Below, piece after piece: positions 24,293 through 34,102 of a stretch of DNA of 64,000 nucleotides. Each line of letters starts with the position of its first letter. Positions within the stretch are counted from its first letter, which is position 1. Where the stretch lies: positions 1 to 64,000 of the forward strand of contig DASTXR010000057.1 of assembly GCA_035765415.1 (NCBI GenBank), read 5' to 3'. This stretch comes from CADEED01 sp035765415. GTDB taxonomy: Bacteria > Pseudomonadota > Gammaproteobacteria > Steroidobacterales > Steroidobacteraceae. The translations under genes and the position numbers were made by a program. Under the pieces are notes generated by a model that worked only from the letters and a program-made list of their open reading frames with translations, did no database searches and was not told where the DNA came from.

Positions 24293-27151
24293 ATGAAAAC
24301 CGTCCACGACCTTTCCCCCTACAAGAACATCCTGCCGTACGCGAGCGAGATCTTCGGCGTCTACCAGCCGATGCTCGGGTGGCGCTCGAAGCGAATCGAG
24401 GGTCGTGTGCTCAAGGGTTTCGCTGCCGACAAGGCGCGGGCCTTCGACTCCCTGTACCGGAAATTCAAGGGGAATTTCGAGCTGGCGGTGGATGACGACA
24501 ATGCGCTGACGAGCATCCGGCGGCTCGAACCCGCGGCGCTTGCGCCGTCGGCGCAGCGACCCGGCGGCAGCTTCATCATGGAAAGCATCGCGCGCGCGCT
24601 GCCGCCGCTCGAGCGTTACAACGATTCGGTCTGGGACCAGGCGATCCAGCCCACGCGACTCCAGGAGACGCTGCAGAACACCGTCATCCCCGAGACGATG
24701 AAGTGGCACAAGAGCATGTTGAACCGCGGCCTCGACCAGCGGGCGCCGGCATCGCGGGCCAAACCCGTCAACGACATGGTCGCGGAACAGCTCAACCAGG
24801 AGTCGGCGCTCGCCGGCTTCGTCACCTACCTCAAGGCCAACCAGCATTTCGACGCGCTCAAGGATCTCTTCTACAAGCCCGACAGGCACCTCTCGCGCCT
24901 GCTCGGATTGCTCAAGTACCGCGATCCGTTCGACTACATGGATCCGTTCAAGGACCTCGATCGCGTGAGCCTGTCGCCGCTCGGCATCGTCCATCTGTTC
25001 CGGCAGTACTTCTTCGAGTTCGACACGTTCCTCGGATCGCCGGTCAGCCACGTGTGGCTGAGCCCCGGCTCCTCGGTCGAGCTGATCGAAGTCAGCACGC
25101 GCAAGACCATCGTGGAGCGCTCGACGGAAAGCAGCACCGAGATGGTCGTCAAGACCGAGAAGTCGATGACCGAGCAGGATGAGCTCTCCGATGCCGTGAA
25201 GGAGGAGAACAAGTCGGACACGAAATTCGGCGTGGACGTCACCGCGAACCAGAGCTGGATCGGCGGCAGCGCCAGCGCCTCGGGAAGCATCGACATCGGC
25301 AACACGCAATCGAAGGCGCGCGAGTCCACGCACAAGCGCATGCGCGAGCAGACCGAAAAGTTGTCGACCGAAATCCGCAAGAACTTCAAGACGGTGTTCC
25401 GCACGATGACGGAGTCGACCGATACGTCGAGCAAGCGCTACCTGCTCGCCAACACCACCGGCGAGCTCATCAACTACGAGTTGCGCCGCAAGATGCGGCA
25501 GGTCGGCGTGCAGGTGCAGGACATCGGCACGTACCTGTGCTGGCAGACTTACGTGGACGACCCCGGTCGCCAGCTCGGCGTCTCCAAGCTCGTGCACCTG
25601 GCGAAAGGTCCGGAGATCGGCTCCATTCCGCCGCCCGAGGCCATACCGATGCCGATGCCGGTCACGACCTCGCATCCCATCGACATTCCGTTCGTGCCGA
25701 AAACTTCCGACACGATTCCGGAAGACGACATGGACGAGGCGTACAAGGACGGCAAGGAAAAGAACCTCGACGACAACGAAGGCGACCCCGAGAAAATCCA
25801 GGCCAACTTCCCGGGCTTCATCGCGATGTGCGATCAGCCCGGCTACGAGTTCGGCGAGAACGGCGTGCTCACGTTCGACTACGGCGGCAATGACATCGAG
25901 ATCCGGGCCGATGACGTCACCGAGGAATCGCCGGGAAAGATCACGTTCGGCATCCACCTCGAGCACGTCAACTTCCACAACGTTGCGCCGCTGCGCGTCA
26001 CTGCCAAGGTGACCTGGCAGCCCACCGAGGCAGCCAGGACCGACGTCACCACCAAGAACTCGGCTGCCGTCGAGAAGTTCAACGAACAGACACGCTTCGA
26101 ATACGAGAAGGCGTTCGTCGAAGCGGCGCGCGATCGCATCAACAAGGCGAGCAACATCGAGCCGCGAAAGTTCGAGGACCTGCGCGAGGAGGAACGCATC
26201 GTGGTCTACCGCGCGCTGATCCAGGAAATGCTGACCAAGGATCTGCCGATGCCCGACGATCGCACGCGCCACGTCGTCTCCGAACTGCTGAACTCCATAT
26301 TCGACGTCGACAAGATGCTGTATTTCGTGGCGCCCGAGTGGTGGCGCCCCCGCCTGCATCAAAGCCACCAGGCGCTCGGCGGCATGCGCGTGCCGTCGGA
26401 CCTCGAGGCCGGGCCGTCAGCGCAATTGAACTCGTCGACGTTCGCCTCGTCGATGAAGGCTCCCGCGTCGGTTTTCGGCCAGATCAAGTCTGAAAGCCTC
26501 AAACATGCGGTGACCTCGGTGGCCGCCGCGCAAGGCTCGAGCCAGGTCGCACCGATGGATACCGTGAGCTGGGGTGGCGCCGCCAACCGCGTCGACAACT
26601 ACTACATCACCGAGGAGTCCATGCCCGCGAAGTTAGGCAGCTCGCTCGGCTGGCTGCTGCAGCTCGATGGCGACAACCTGCGCAATTCCTTTCTCAACGC
26701 GCCGTGGGTGAAGGCGGTAATCCCGGTGCGGCCCGGCAAGGAACGCGCCGCGATGAACTGGCTGCAACGACTGCACGTCGAGGGCACCGACGGGCTCGAA
26801 GACCAGTACAGCGCGCCGGCGGCGGAGCTCGCGCAGATCCCGCACTCCGGGCCCTTCGTGACGATCCGCGACGCCATCAATCACCTGTGCGACGTCGTCT
26901 CCAAGAAACACGCCGACTCACTGAAAGTGGCGCGTTATCCCACCGACGAGATCAACGACGACAACCGGGTGTCCGCGACGCCGCTCGACAAGGTGTATGA
27001 ACACGGCTTCTATCCACTGCAGGGCGGCTTCCGCGCCACGCAGGGGTCCGAGGACTTCGAAGTGTTCGACCAGTGGATAGAGGTGCTGCCCACCGACCAG
27101 GTGGTGCCGGTGGAAGTCACCTATGACCCGAAGACGGGGCGGCAGCTTTGA
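24293..27151 (+). CDS. Large protein of unrecognised family, paired with PLD-like gene
   Basis: A 952-residue protein with no signal peptide or membrane helix. The N-terminal 280 residues are mostly helical. Residues about 290-420 are Thr/Ser/Glu-rich with a Ser/Gly/Ala stretch (GGSASASGSIDIGN), and a cysteine-poor core contains INYELRRKMRQVGVQVQDIG. An acidic linker (EDDMDEAYKDGKEKNLDDNE) near residue 485 precedes a beta-like domain and a mixed C-terminal half. I do not recognise the family. It overlaps the next gene by four bases (TTGA), so both are made together. Upstream 24182-24292 holds a possible promoter but no clear operator. Confidence 0.8.
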   Translation: MKTVHDLSPYKNILPYASEIFGVYQPMLGWRSKRIEGRVLKGFAADKARAFDSLYRKFKGNFELAVDDDNALTSIRRLEPAALAPSAQRPGGSFIMESIARALPPLERYNDSVWDQAIQPTRLQETLQNTVIPETMKWHKSMLNRGLDQRAPASRAKPVNDMVAEQLNQESALAGFVTYLKANQHFDALKDLFYKPDRHLSRLLGLLKYRDPFDYMDPFKDLDRVSLSPLGIVHLFRQYFFEFDTFLGSPVSHVWLSPGSSVELIEVSTRKTIVERSTESSTEMVVKTEKSMTEQDELSDAVKEENKSDTKFGVDVTANQSWIGGSASASGSIDIGNTQSKARESTHKRMREQTEKLSTEIRKNFKTVFRTMTESTDTSSKRYLLANTTGELINYELRRKMRQVGVQVQDIGTYLCWQTYVDDPGRQLGVSKLVHLAKGPEIGSIPPPEAIPMPMPVTTSHPIDIPFVPKTSDTIPEDDMDEAYKDGKEKNLDDNEGDPEKIQANFPGFIAMCDQPGYEFGENGVLTFDYGGNDIEIRADDVTEESPGKITFGIHLEHVNFHNVAPLRVTAKVTWQPTEAARTDVTTKNSAAVEKFNEQTRFEYEKAFVEAARDRINKASNIEPRKFEDLREEERIVVYRALIQEMLTKDLPMPDDRTRHVVSELLNSIFDVDKMLYFVAPEWWRPRLHQSHQALGGMRVPSDLEAGPSAQLNSSTFASSMKAPASVFGQIKSESLKHAVTSVAAAQGSSQVAPMDTVSWGGAANRVDNYYITEESMPAKLGSSLGWLLQLDGDNLRNSFLNAPWVKAVIPVRPGKERAAMNWLQRLHVEGTDGLEDQYSAPAAELAQIPHSGPFVTIRDAINHLCDVVSKKHADSLKVARYPTDEINDDNRVSATPLDKVYEHGFYPLQGGFRATQGSEDFEVFDQWIEVLPTDQVVPVEVTYDPKTGRQL

Positions 27152-28530
27152 CTGACTGGTTCCTCAATCCAATCAACCCGGCAGCCGAGGATGCCTGGTG
27201 CTTCCAAGTCATTCCGACTGGGGCGATCAACGTCTACGACTCCTACCGGCTCTACTACAAGCGCTTGGCCCTGCTCATCTCGCAGACGGACGGAGGCAGC
27301 GATCAGGTCTTTCTCGTTGGATGGCATTTCAATCTGGATACGCCGCTCATGGATAACAAGAGCGCGCTGACCTGGCTGCGGTCTGCCCGAGGCCGCCATG
27401 ACACCCGGGTGCGCCTGCTTGCATCCGGAAACATGGGAAATGAGCCGCAAGCGGCTATCGCCATGCAAGGCACCGAAGAAAAAGGCGAAGGCAAAATCGA
27501 CGCGATCATCGACGATCAACTGGACCTGGACAGGCCGCATCACCAGAAGGCGGGCTTCATCAGGACAAAGTCGAACTCGCATCTTTTCGTCGGTGGCATG
27601 GACATCACCGGCGCTCGTCTCGACGTGATGCACGACGTGCAGGCGGAAGTCATGGGCTCGGCCGCGGACCTCGGCCGCATCACGCTCGAGGAGCGCTGGG
27701 AATCGGCAACCGGGATGAAAAAGGGGAGCCGCTCGACCGTCATCCCGCGTCGCGAAAAACCGCTGCACCACGTCCAGTTCATCCGGACCTATCCGCCTGT
27801 CGGGAAGCAGCCACCGGCTTCGACGCGCAATTTCGCCGAGATAGGCGAACACACGTATTACGAGTTGCTCAAGAAGGCGATTGGACGCGCCCGGACTTCG
27901 ATCTATCTAGAGGAACAGTACCTCTTTCCGATGGGCAGCGTCCCGGTGAAAACCGCAAGAAATCCCACGGATCCAGCGCGACGTTCCGACGTCAGTGAAT
28001 TTCCTTTGCTTCTCGAAGATGCGCTCGAGCAGGCGATCAATCGCCATGTCCGGCTCATCATCATCGGTCCCAATTTCGACGGCGAAGATATCTTGTCAAA
28101 GAGGTTCAAGCCGCTTCGCGCCGAGGTGGTCGACAAGCTGAAGAAGGCAAAGGGCAGCGCAAAGGTCCCACCGGTGCTGCTGAAGCAGCAGCCTGGAAAG
28201 CCATTTCTCCATTCCAAGACCTGGATATTTGACGACGAGTTCGTGGTCATCGGGTCAGCAAACCACTGGGAACAATCGCACGTCAGCGTGCGAGTGGCGG
28301 CGGAGAGTGAATTCGGCATCGCATTCACCAGCGAGGGGAATGGGAAGGCGCTGGGATTCGAGAAGGCGAGGTTCGGTCGTGCGCTGCGCCTCAAACTGTG
28401 GGAACGCCTGCGCCAGGACTTCAATGCTGCATACCGCTTTCCGTACACGGAAGTCGTAGACCTCGACGCGGAAATCGCCGAGCTGAAAAGCAAGGTCGGC
28501 GACAAAGAGCCGTTCGCTGACATGCCCTGA
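27148..28530 (+). CDS. Phospholipase D superfamily protein
   Basis: A 460-residue protein of the eukaryotic-type PLD layout. The second HKD motif is intact (LHSKTWIFDDEFVVIGSANH). The first has HHQK and the later FVGGMD element, but Arg replaces the Asp expected four residues after K. This could alter catalysis or split the roles of the two sites. The family hydrolyses or transfers phosphodiesters (phospholipid or nucleic acid). It starts with TTG inside the stop of the 952-residue gene and has no signal peptide, so it may act in the cytoplasm or be delivered with its partner. Confidence 0.85.
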   Translation: MTDWFLNPINPAAEDAWCFQVIPTGAINVYDSYRLYYKRLALLISQTDGGSDQVFLVGWHFNLDTPLMDNKSALTWLRSARGRHDTRVRLLASGNMGNEPQAAIAMQGTEEKGEGKIDAIIDDQLDLDRPHHQKAGFIRTKSNSHLFVGGMDITGARLDVMHDVQAEVMGSAADLGRITLEERWESATGMKKGSRSTVIPRREKPLHHVQFIRTYPPVGKQPPASTRNFAEIGEHTYYELLKKAIGRARTSIYLEEQYLFPMGSVPVKTARNPTDPARRSDVSEFPLLLEDALEQAINRHVRLIIIGPNFDGEDILSKRFKPLRAEVVDKLKKAKGSAKVPPVLLKQQPGKPFLHSKTWIFDDEFVVIGSANHWEQSHVSVRVAAESEFGIAFTSEGNGKALGFEKARFGRALRLKLWERLRQDFNAAYRFPYTEVVDLDAEIAELKSKVGDKEPFADMP

Positions 28531-28678
28531 GCTGTAGTGGCCCTATAACGGGGCGTTTGTGCCTCCTTCACACTTGCCGGTGAACTTTGATCAGCCTTCA
28601 TTGTCGGCTGCGATATGTGTTCGCTGCTTCCGGCGGTGGACGGGTCCTTTCGCAACGCGAATCAAGGGAGCCGAGATC

Positions 28679-30025
28679 ATGCGAATGCGTGCAGGGTTGC
28701 TGGCTGTCTCGCTGGGACTGGGGTGCGGCGCGCTCGCCGCGGAGTCGACGCAGAAGCCCGCGCCTCGACCTCAAACGTCGAACGAAGTCGAGACACACAT
28801 TTTCCAGAGTGGAAGTTTGAAGGGGGCCGAGGTGGAGAACGGAGTCACGGAGGGTCGAATCGTCTTTGTGCCTTTCGGCGAACGCTCGAAATCCACAGAG
28901 GAGATACGAGCTCGCCTCGCCGACCCGCAGCAGCGCAAAGCCATGCGCGCCGAGCATCGCGCCAGCCTCGAGCAGATGTATCCGGATATCGAAGACGCCT
29001 TGAAACTCGACTCGACGACACAGGAGGCGTTGCTGGAGCTCCTCACCGACCAGCAAATGGAATCGCTCGACGCAATGTTCAGCGATCTTCGACCCGAAGC
29101 CTTTTTCGGCACGCAGCGTCTGCTCGAGGCGGAGAACAGAAAGCTCGATCAGCTGCGCGCGGTTCTCGGCGACGACGGTCTTGCGCGTTATCAGGATTAC
29201 ACGACCACCGTGCACGAGCGTCGCCAGGTACGGCAAGTCGATGCGCATCTTGGCGTCGCCGACAAACTATCGCCGGAACAGAAGGCCCGCCTCATCCAGC
29301 TGTTCCAGGAGAAGGTCAGGATGGACTTTCCGCCGCCTGCTCCAATGCGCATGTCGGAACGCCTGCGCTCGCGTGACCCTCGCTCGCCGACGTTCCAGGA
29401 AGAAATGCAACGGGAGTCGCAGCTGTCGACGATCGCGGGCAATGAGCAAGTCCTGCGGCTCAGGGAGACGTCGAATCGCTGGATGGCCGAGCGAGCTTCC
29501 GGGTTCCTGAGGCCTGCGCAGATCGCCGCGCTGACGAAGGTGAACGAATCGGACATGGCAAGGCTGCGCAAGTGGATAGAGCAGGCGCGCGCACAAGCGG
29601 GCCTCGATCCCGCCATTCCCGCGCGCGGCAGCGATGAGAACACTCCTGGCCGCAAACCTGCCACAGGTGAAGTGACGCTCGACCTCACGGTCCGCGTCAA
29701 CGGCGGCGAGCCCGTGCACTTCACTCACACCGGAACGAACGGCGAGTCGTTCAAATTCCAGGCCAGCGAAGACTTGTTAGCCGAGGTCGAATGGACGCTG
29801 TTCGACGACAAGTGGGTGGACGTGCGCCTGACTTACTCCGAGGAAGGGCCGAATGGGCTTCGCCGGCTGCAGGGCGGCTCGGGTTTCGGAACGATGGTCG
29901 GCGTTTCCGGCGGCACGTCGCCTGGCGACAACGCCCCCGGCGCTCGCGGCGGCGGCAGCAGCACTATCGTCATGGGGCGGAAAGCCTATTCTGTCGAGCT
30001 CAGCGCCAGCGCGACGGCGCGATAA
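28679..30025 (+). CDS. Exported helical protein, unknown function
   Basis: A 448-residue protein with a signal peptide (MRMRAGLLAVSLGLGCGALA) preceded by a good ribosome site (AGGGAG). It is dominated by charged amphipathic helices rich in Gln, Glu, Arg and Leu (residues about 60-300), followed by a beta-like C-terminus around VTLDLTVRVNGGEPVHFTHT and a glycine-rich end. It may be a periplasmic binding or chaperone-like protein. It lies 148 bases after the PLD-like gene on the same strand, so co-transcription is possible but not shown. I do not recognise a family. Confidence 0.75.
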   Translation: MRMRAGLLAVSLGLGCGALAAESTQKPAPRPQTSNEVETHIFQSGSLKGAEVENGVTEGRIVFVPFGERSKSTEEIRARLADPQQRKAMRAEHRASLEQMYPDIEDALKLDSTTQEALLELLTDQQMESLDAMFSDLRPEAFFGTQRLLEAENRKLDQLRAVLGDDGLARYQDYTTTVHERRQVRQVDAHLGVADKLSPEQKARLIQLFQEKVRMDFPPPAPMRMSERLRSRDPRSPTFQEEMQRESQLSTIAGNEQVLRLRETSNRWMAERASGFLRPAQIAALTKVNESDMARLRKWIEQARAQAGLDPAIPARGSDENTPGRKPATGEVTLDLTVRVNGGEPVHFTHTGTNGESFKFQASEDLLAEVEWTLFDDKWVDVRLTYSEEGPNGLRRLQGGSGFGTMVGVSGGTSPGDNAPGARGGGSSTIVMGRKAYSVELSASATAR

Positions 30026-30052
30026 GCGCCAATTGATTGCCGGTCGCGTGCG

Positions 30053-31279
30053 TCATTCTCGAAGCGACTCACGCTGCGTGAGAAAACGCGCCGCTGCGAG
30101 ACCTGTCGCCATTGCCCCCGTGACGAAGCCAACCACGACCGCCGCCGAGAGCCCGGCCAGGACCTCGCCTCGATTGAAATACACCAGCGTTTCGAAAGCG
30201 TAGATGCCCGGCACCATCATGATGACCCCCGGCACCGTGAGCACGATGCGCACGCTGGTGACCCATCGCGCCACCAGTGACGCCATGAGCCCCACTGCGA
30301 GTGCGCCAAAGAATGTTGCCGGCGGCAGCGCCAGACCCACGTCATGCAGCGCCAGGCGGATCTCGTTGCCCATGCTGGCAATCACGCCGACCAGGAGCAC
30401 ATTGCGCCACGCACCGTTGTAGAGGATCGCAAAGCCACAGGCGCCGGCGAAACTGGCCACCGCCCGCAGCGCCAGCGTTTGCGGCATCGGGAACACGGGC
30501 GGCGGCGATCTCTCGATGGCGAATCCGACCACGTAGATCACGAGCGACAGACCGAATGCCGCGGCCAGCAGCAACGTCGTCGCATAGGCCAATCGTGAGA
30601 GGGCTGCGCCCGTCTCGTGCTGTAGCAAGTCGAGCATCGCCGCGACCATCGGAAACCCGGGCACGAGGAACAGCACCGACGAGATGAGGCCAGCACTGTT
30701 TCGCACGGCGCCAAAGCCCGCATGCACCGCCGCGGACGAAACCAGGCAATAGACGGCCGATGCGATCACGGCGCACATTGCAGTGACGGCGAATTGGTTG
30801 AAGCGCAGGCGGAGCAGCAGTGAGCGCAGACCCTGACCAACGCCACCGCCAACCGCACATGCCGCCACTTCAGGCCCGACGCCGCCGTTGAGAGAGGCGA
30901 AAGCGCCGCAGGCGACGCCCACAGCCACGGCTGTCTGCACGATGGAATAACGTGGCGGCGCTGTCTCGATCGCCGTCAATTTCATCGCGAACTCGCTTGC
31001 ACTCACACCCGGCGGGATGGTGCGCGCCAGCGCGTCCAGCGCGGCGATGCGCTCGGTATTGACGGTGGGCGCGCCTACCTCGCGCACCAGCGTCGCCGTC
31101 CCGGTGCCGCGCCGCCCGGTGGCGATGATGCTTCGGAGCCCTAACTTCACCGACAGGTGATCGAGCCCCATGCTGCTTGCGATTGCTCCCATCGACTGGC
31201 GCACACGGAAAGCCGCATGGCCGGAACGCAGCATCAGGGCGCCGAAGCGCAGCACTTCTTCCAACGTCGCCTTGGGCAT
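30053..31279 (-). CDS. Threonine/serine exporter family protein (ThrE-like)
   Basis: A 408-residue integral membrane protein. The N-terminal DUF1212-type part contains LRFGALMLRSGHAAFRVRQS and APTVNTERIAALDAL. The C-terminal ThrE_2-type part has about five helices, giving roughly ten membrane segments in all. The family exports threonine/serine or small peptides. It stands alone, convergent with the exported helical protein, with 27 bases between the stops. Confidence 0.88.
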   Translation of the reverse strand: MPKATLEEVLRFGALMLRSGHAAFRVRQSMGAIASSMGLDHLSVKLGLRSIIATGRRGTGTATLVREVGAPTVNTERIAALDALARTIPPGVSASEFAMKLTAIETAPPRYSIVQTAVAVGVACGAFASLNGGVGPEVAACAVGGGVGQGLRSLLLRLRFNQFAVTAMCAVIASAVYCLVSSAAVHAGFGAVRNSAGLISSVLFLVPGFPMVAAMLDLLQHETGAALSRLAYATTLLLAAAFGLSLVIYVVGFAIERSPPPVFPMPQTLALRAVASFAGACGFAILYNGAWRNVLLVGVIASMGNEIRLALHDVGLALPPATFFGALAVGLMASLVARWVTSVRIVLTVPGVIMMVPGIYAFETLVYFNRGEVLAGLSAAVVVGFVTGAMATGLAAARFLTQRESLRE

Positions 31280-31516
31280 GGTGGCGGGAATCTAACCCAT
31301 ATTCGAACCAACTACTCCGCACGTCCTGCAGCGCGAGGGCTGGGCCGGCGAGCGGAACACTGGACCCGATTGCGGTCATCCGTAGTTGACCCTGCAGGCT
31401 CATTCGGTTCGACTATGCCGCCTTTGTCAGGCCCATTGTCCGGCAAGTGAAGCCACTGAAGCCGGATCGTTTGCTTCCGTGCTCTCGACCTCCCGAGTCT
31501 CGTTGAGGACGACTTC

Positions 31517-33799
31517 ATGAACCAAACCCGCAAACTCTGGATTGCGCTCGCAGTCCTGCTGGTCCTCTCTTTCGGAGTGTTGCTAGGCGTCGGCGCCGAC
31601 ATCAGCGAGAACGCGCCACCGGTACCGGCACGAGTCGTCGGCACGAACGGCGACGTCCTGTACACCCGGGCGGACATCCAGAAGGGCCGCCAGGTCTGGC
31701 AATCCATCGGTGGCATGCACGTCGGTTCCATCTGGGGTCATGGTTCCTATGTCGCACCGGACTGGAGTGCGGACTGGTTGCATCGGGAAGCGGTCGCTGT
31801 GCTCGACATCTGGGCGCGTGACGGATTTCAGGCGGAGAGCCATGCGCAGCTGAGCGAGGAGAATCGCGCAGCGTTGCAAGGGCGACTGGAAACGCAGTTG
31901 CGCAAGAACACCTACGATGCCGCGAGCGACACGGTGACGCTCGAACCCGCGCGCGTGGCCGCAATCTCCGCCGTCGCCGGGCACTACGAAAAACTGTTCG
32001 GCGACAGCGCGGATATGAAGGAGCTGCGCAACGCGTACGCGATGAAAGAGAACACGGTGGCGGACCCTGCCCTTCGGCGCGCGCTCCCCGCCTTCTTCTG
32101 GTGGAGCGCGTGGGCTGCGATGACCGAGCGCCCCGGCACAAACGTCACCTACACGAACAACTGGCCGAGCGAGCCGCTGATCGGCAACCGGCCCACAGCC
32201 CCCACCTTCATCTGGTCCGCGTTCAGCGTGCTGTTCCTGATCGCCGGCATTGGCCTGCTGGGCTGGCACCATGCCGTGACGCACGGACGCGAACAGGAAG
32301 CGCCCAAACTACCGTCGACCGATCCGCTGGCGCTGGTTCGCGTCACGCCGTCGATGAAGGCGACGGCCAAGTACTTCTGGATCGTCCTGGCCCTGTTTCT
32401 CGTGCAAATCCTGCTCGGCGCCATCACGGCGCACTACGCCGTGGAAGGCCAGGAGTTCTACGGCGTGCAGATCTCCGAAGTGCTGCCGTATTCGCTGACT
32501 CGCACCTGGCATACGGAGCTCGCGGTATTGTGGATCGCGACCGCGTGGCTAGCTACAGGCCTGTACGTCGGGCCGGCCATCTCCGGGCACGAGCCGCCGT
32601 TTCAGCGCCTGGGAGTCAACTTCCTGTTCATCAGCCTGCTCATCATCGTCGTCGGCGCATTCACCGGGCAGTGGCTGGCCGTCATGCAGAAACTGGGGCT
32701 GGATAACAACTTCTGGTTCGGGCACCAGGGCTGGGAATACGCCGATCTCGGGCGTTTCTGGCAGTGGTATCTGTTCATCGGCCTCATGCTCTGGCTGGTC
32801 CTCGTGGGCCGCGCGCTCTGGCCGGCAATCATCAAGGGCGGTGAGGGCAAATCGATCGTCGGCCTTCTGTTCCTGTCGACCTGCGCCATTGGTCTCTTCT
32901 ATGGCGCCGGACTCCTGTGGAGCGAGCACACGTCGTTGTCGATGGTCGAGTACTGGCGCTGGTGGCTCGTGCACCTGTGGGTGGAAGGCTTCTTCGAGGT
33001 CTTCGCCACTGCGGTCATCGCATTCCTGTTTACAAGACTGGGCCTCTTGAAGGAGCACACGGCGGCGGTCGCAGTTCTGTTCGCCACGATCGTTTTCATG
33101 GCAGGCGGCGTGCTCGGCACACTCCATCATCTCTATTTCGCAGGTACGCCGGCGCCGGTGCAGGCGCTCGGTGCAAGTTTCTCGGCGCTCGAGGTCGTGC
33201 CGCTCGCCTACATCGGGTTCGAGGCTTATCACACCTACAAGCTCGGGCAGGCAACGCCGTGGATGACGCGTTATCGCTGGCCCATCAAATTCTTTGTCGC
33301 GGTGGCGTTCTGGAACCTGGTCGGCGCCGGGCTGTTCGGATTCCTCATCAATCCACCGCTGTCGCTCTATTTCATGCAGGGGCTGAACCTGACCCCGCTG
33401 CATGGACACCTGGCGCTGTTCGGTGTCTACGGCATGCTGGGCATCGGCCTGGTGCTGTTCTGCCTGCGGGGTCTCAAGCCCGGCATTCTCTGGAATGAAA
33501 AGCTTCTGAGCTCCGCGTTCTGGTGCTTCAACATCGGGCTCGCTCTCATGGGCTTGCTGACACTCTTGCCGATCGGCACCTTGCAACTGCTCGCGGCCAT
33601 CAACGAGGGTTACTGGTTCGCGCGCTCGGCCGAGTTCATGCATCAACCCCTCATCGAGCTGCTCGTGTGGCTGCGCATGCCTGGAGATGTGGTCTTCAGC
33701 GCGGGCGCGGTGCTGATCACCTGGTTCGTGATCGGGTTGTGGGTTACGCCGAAACGCGAGGAGTCGATGCAGGCAGGCGCCAAGCCTGCGGGCGGGTAA
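31517..33799 (+). CDS. norB: Quinol-dependent nitric oxide reductase (qNOR)
   Basis: A 760-residue membrane enzyme that reduces NO to N2O with quinol. It is the fused single-subunit form: one N-terminal helix, a soluble domain of about 190 residues (PPVPARVVGTNGDVLYTRAD...), then 12 or more helices. The heme-copper-type His ligands are visible in YSLTRTWHTELAVLWIATAW, LVHLWVEGFFEVFATAV, GTLHHLYF and LHGHLALFGVYGMLG. No other denitrification genes are in the window, so it may serve NO detoxification. In the 237 bases upstream I see no convincing FNR, NsrR or NorR site. Confidence 0.95.
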   Translation: MNQTRKLWIALAVLLVLSFGVLLGVGADISENAPPVPARVVGTNGDVLYTRADIQKGRQVWQSIGGMHVGSIWGHGSYVAPDWSADWLHREAVAVLDIWARDGFQAESHAQLSEENRAALQGRLETQLRKNTYDAASDTVTLEPARVAAISAVAGHYEKLFGDSADMKELRNAYAMKENTVADPALRRALPAFFWWSAWAAMTERPGTNVTYTNNWPSEPLIGNRPTAPTFIWSAFSVLFLIAGIGLLGWHHAVTHGREQEAPKLPSTDPLALVRVTPSMKATAKYFWIVLALFLVQILLGAITAHYAVEGQEFYGVQISEVLPYSLTRTWHTELAVLWIATAWLATGLYVGPAISGHEPPFQRLGVNFLFISLLIIVVGAFTGQWLAVMQKLGLDNNFWFGHQGWEYADLGRFWQWYLFIGLMLWLVLVGRALWPAIIKGGEGKSIVGLLFLSTCAIGLFYGAGLLWSEHTSLSMVEYWRWWLVHLWVEGFFEVFATAVIAFLFTRLGLLKEHTAAVAVLFATIVFMAGGVLGTLHHLYFAGTPAPVQALGASFSALEVVPLAYIGFEAYHTYKLGQATPWMTRYRWPIKFFVAVAFWNLVGAGLFGFLINPPLSLYFMQGLNLTPLHGHLALFGVYGMLGIGLVLFCLRGLKPGILWNEKLLSSAFWCFNIGLALMGLLTLLPIGTLQLLAAINEGYWFARSAEFMHQPLIELLVWLRMPGDVVFSAGAVLITWFVIGLWVTPKREESMQAGAKPAGG

Positions 33800-34102
33800 T
33801 TCCGGCGCGATGTAGAAAAACTTCTTCCCCGCCCATTCCGAATCGATGCGGGTATCAACGCGCGCGGATCCTGTGCCAGGGTCGTCCGCCGAACCCAAGT
33901 CGTCCCATTGCCGCTCAAGCAGTTAGATGCTGAGTGTGAATCGCGTGTGAACTTGCAATCGCGCACGGATGCCCTGGACTTCACATCGCGACAAGCGAGA
34001 AAGCCGAGCAAATAACACGACGAGCGTTTGGTTTTTGCGACAACGACAGTGCAGCGCCCCGCAGCGGATACACTTCGGACGGGACACAGAGGAAAACAAG
34101 AC
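33800..34102. other. Intergenic, no gene seen
   Basis: A 303-base gap between norB and the VWA gene. No credible coding frame, tRNA or strong terminator is evident. A GTTAG occurs at 33922 and the ribosome site AGAGGAAA of the VWA gene is at the right edge. The norB terminator, if any, is not obvious. Confidence 0.5.

Noticed and set aside
24257..26368. Long minus-strand frame of about 700 codons opposite the 952-residue gene
   Set aside because: It is a high-GC shadow of the plus-strand gene: low complexity, rich in Arg/Asp/Leu/Val, no family, no start context.
32549..33898. Long minus-strand frame over norB
   Set aside because: Composition is typical of an antisense shadow of a membrane protein gene; norB is clear on the other strand.
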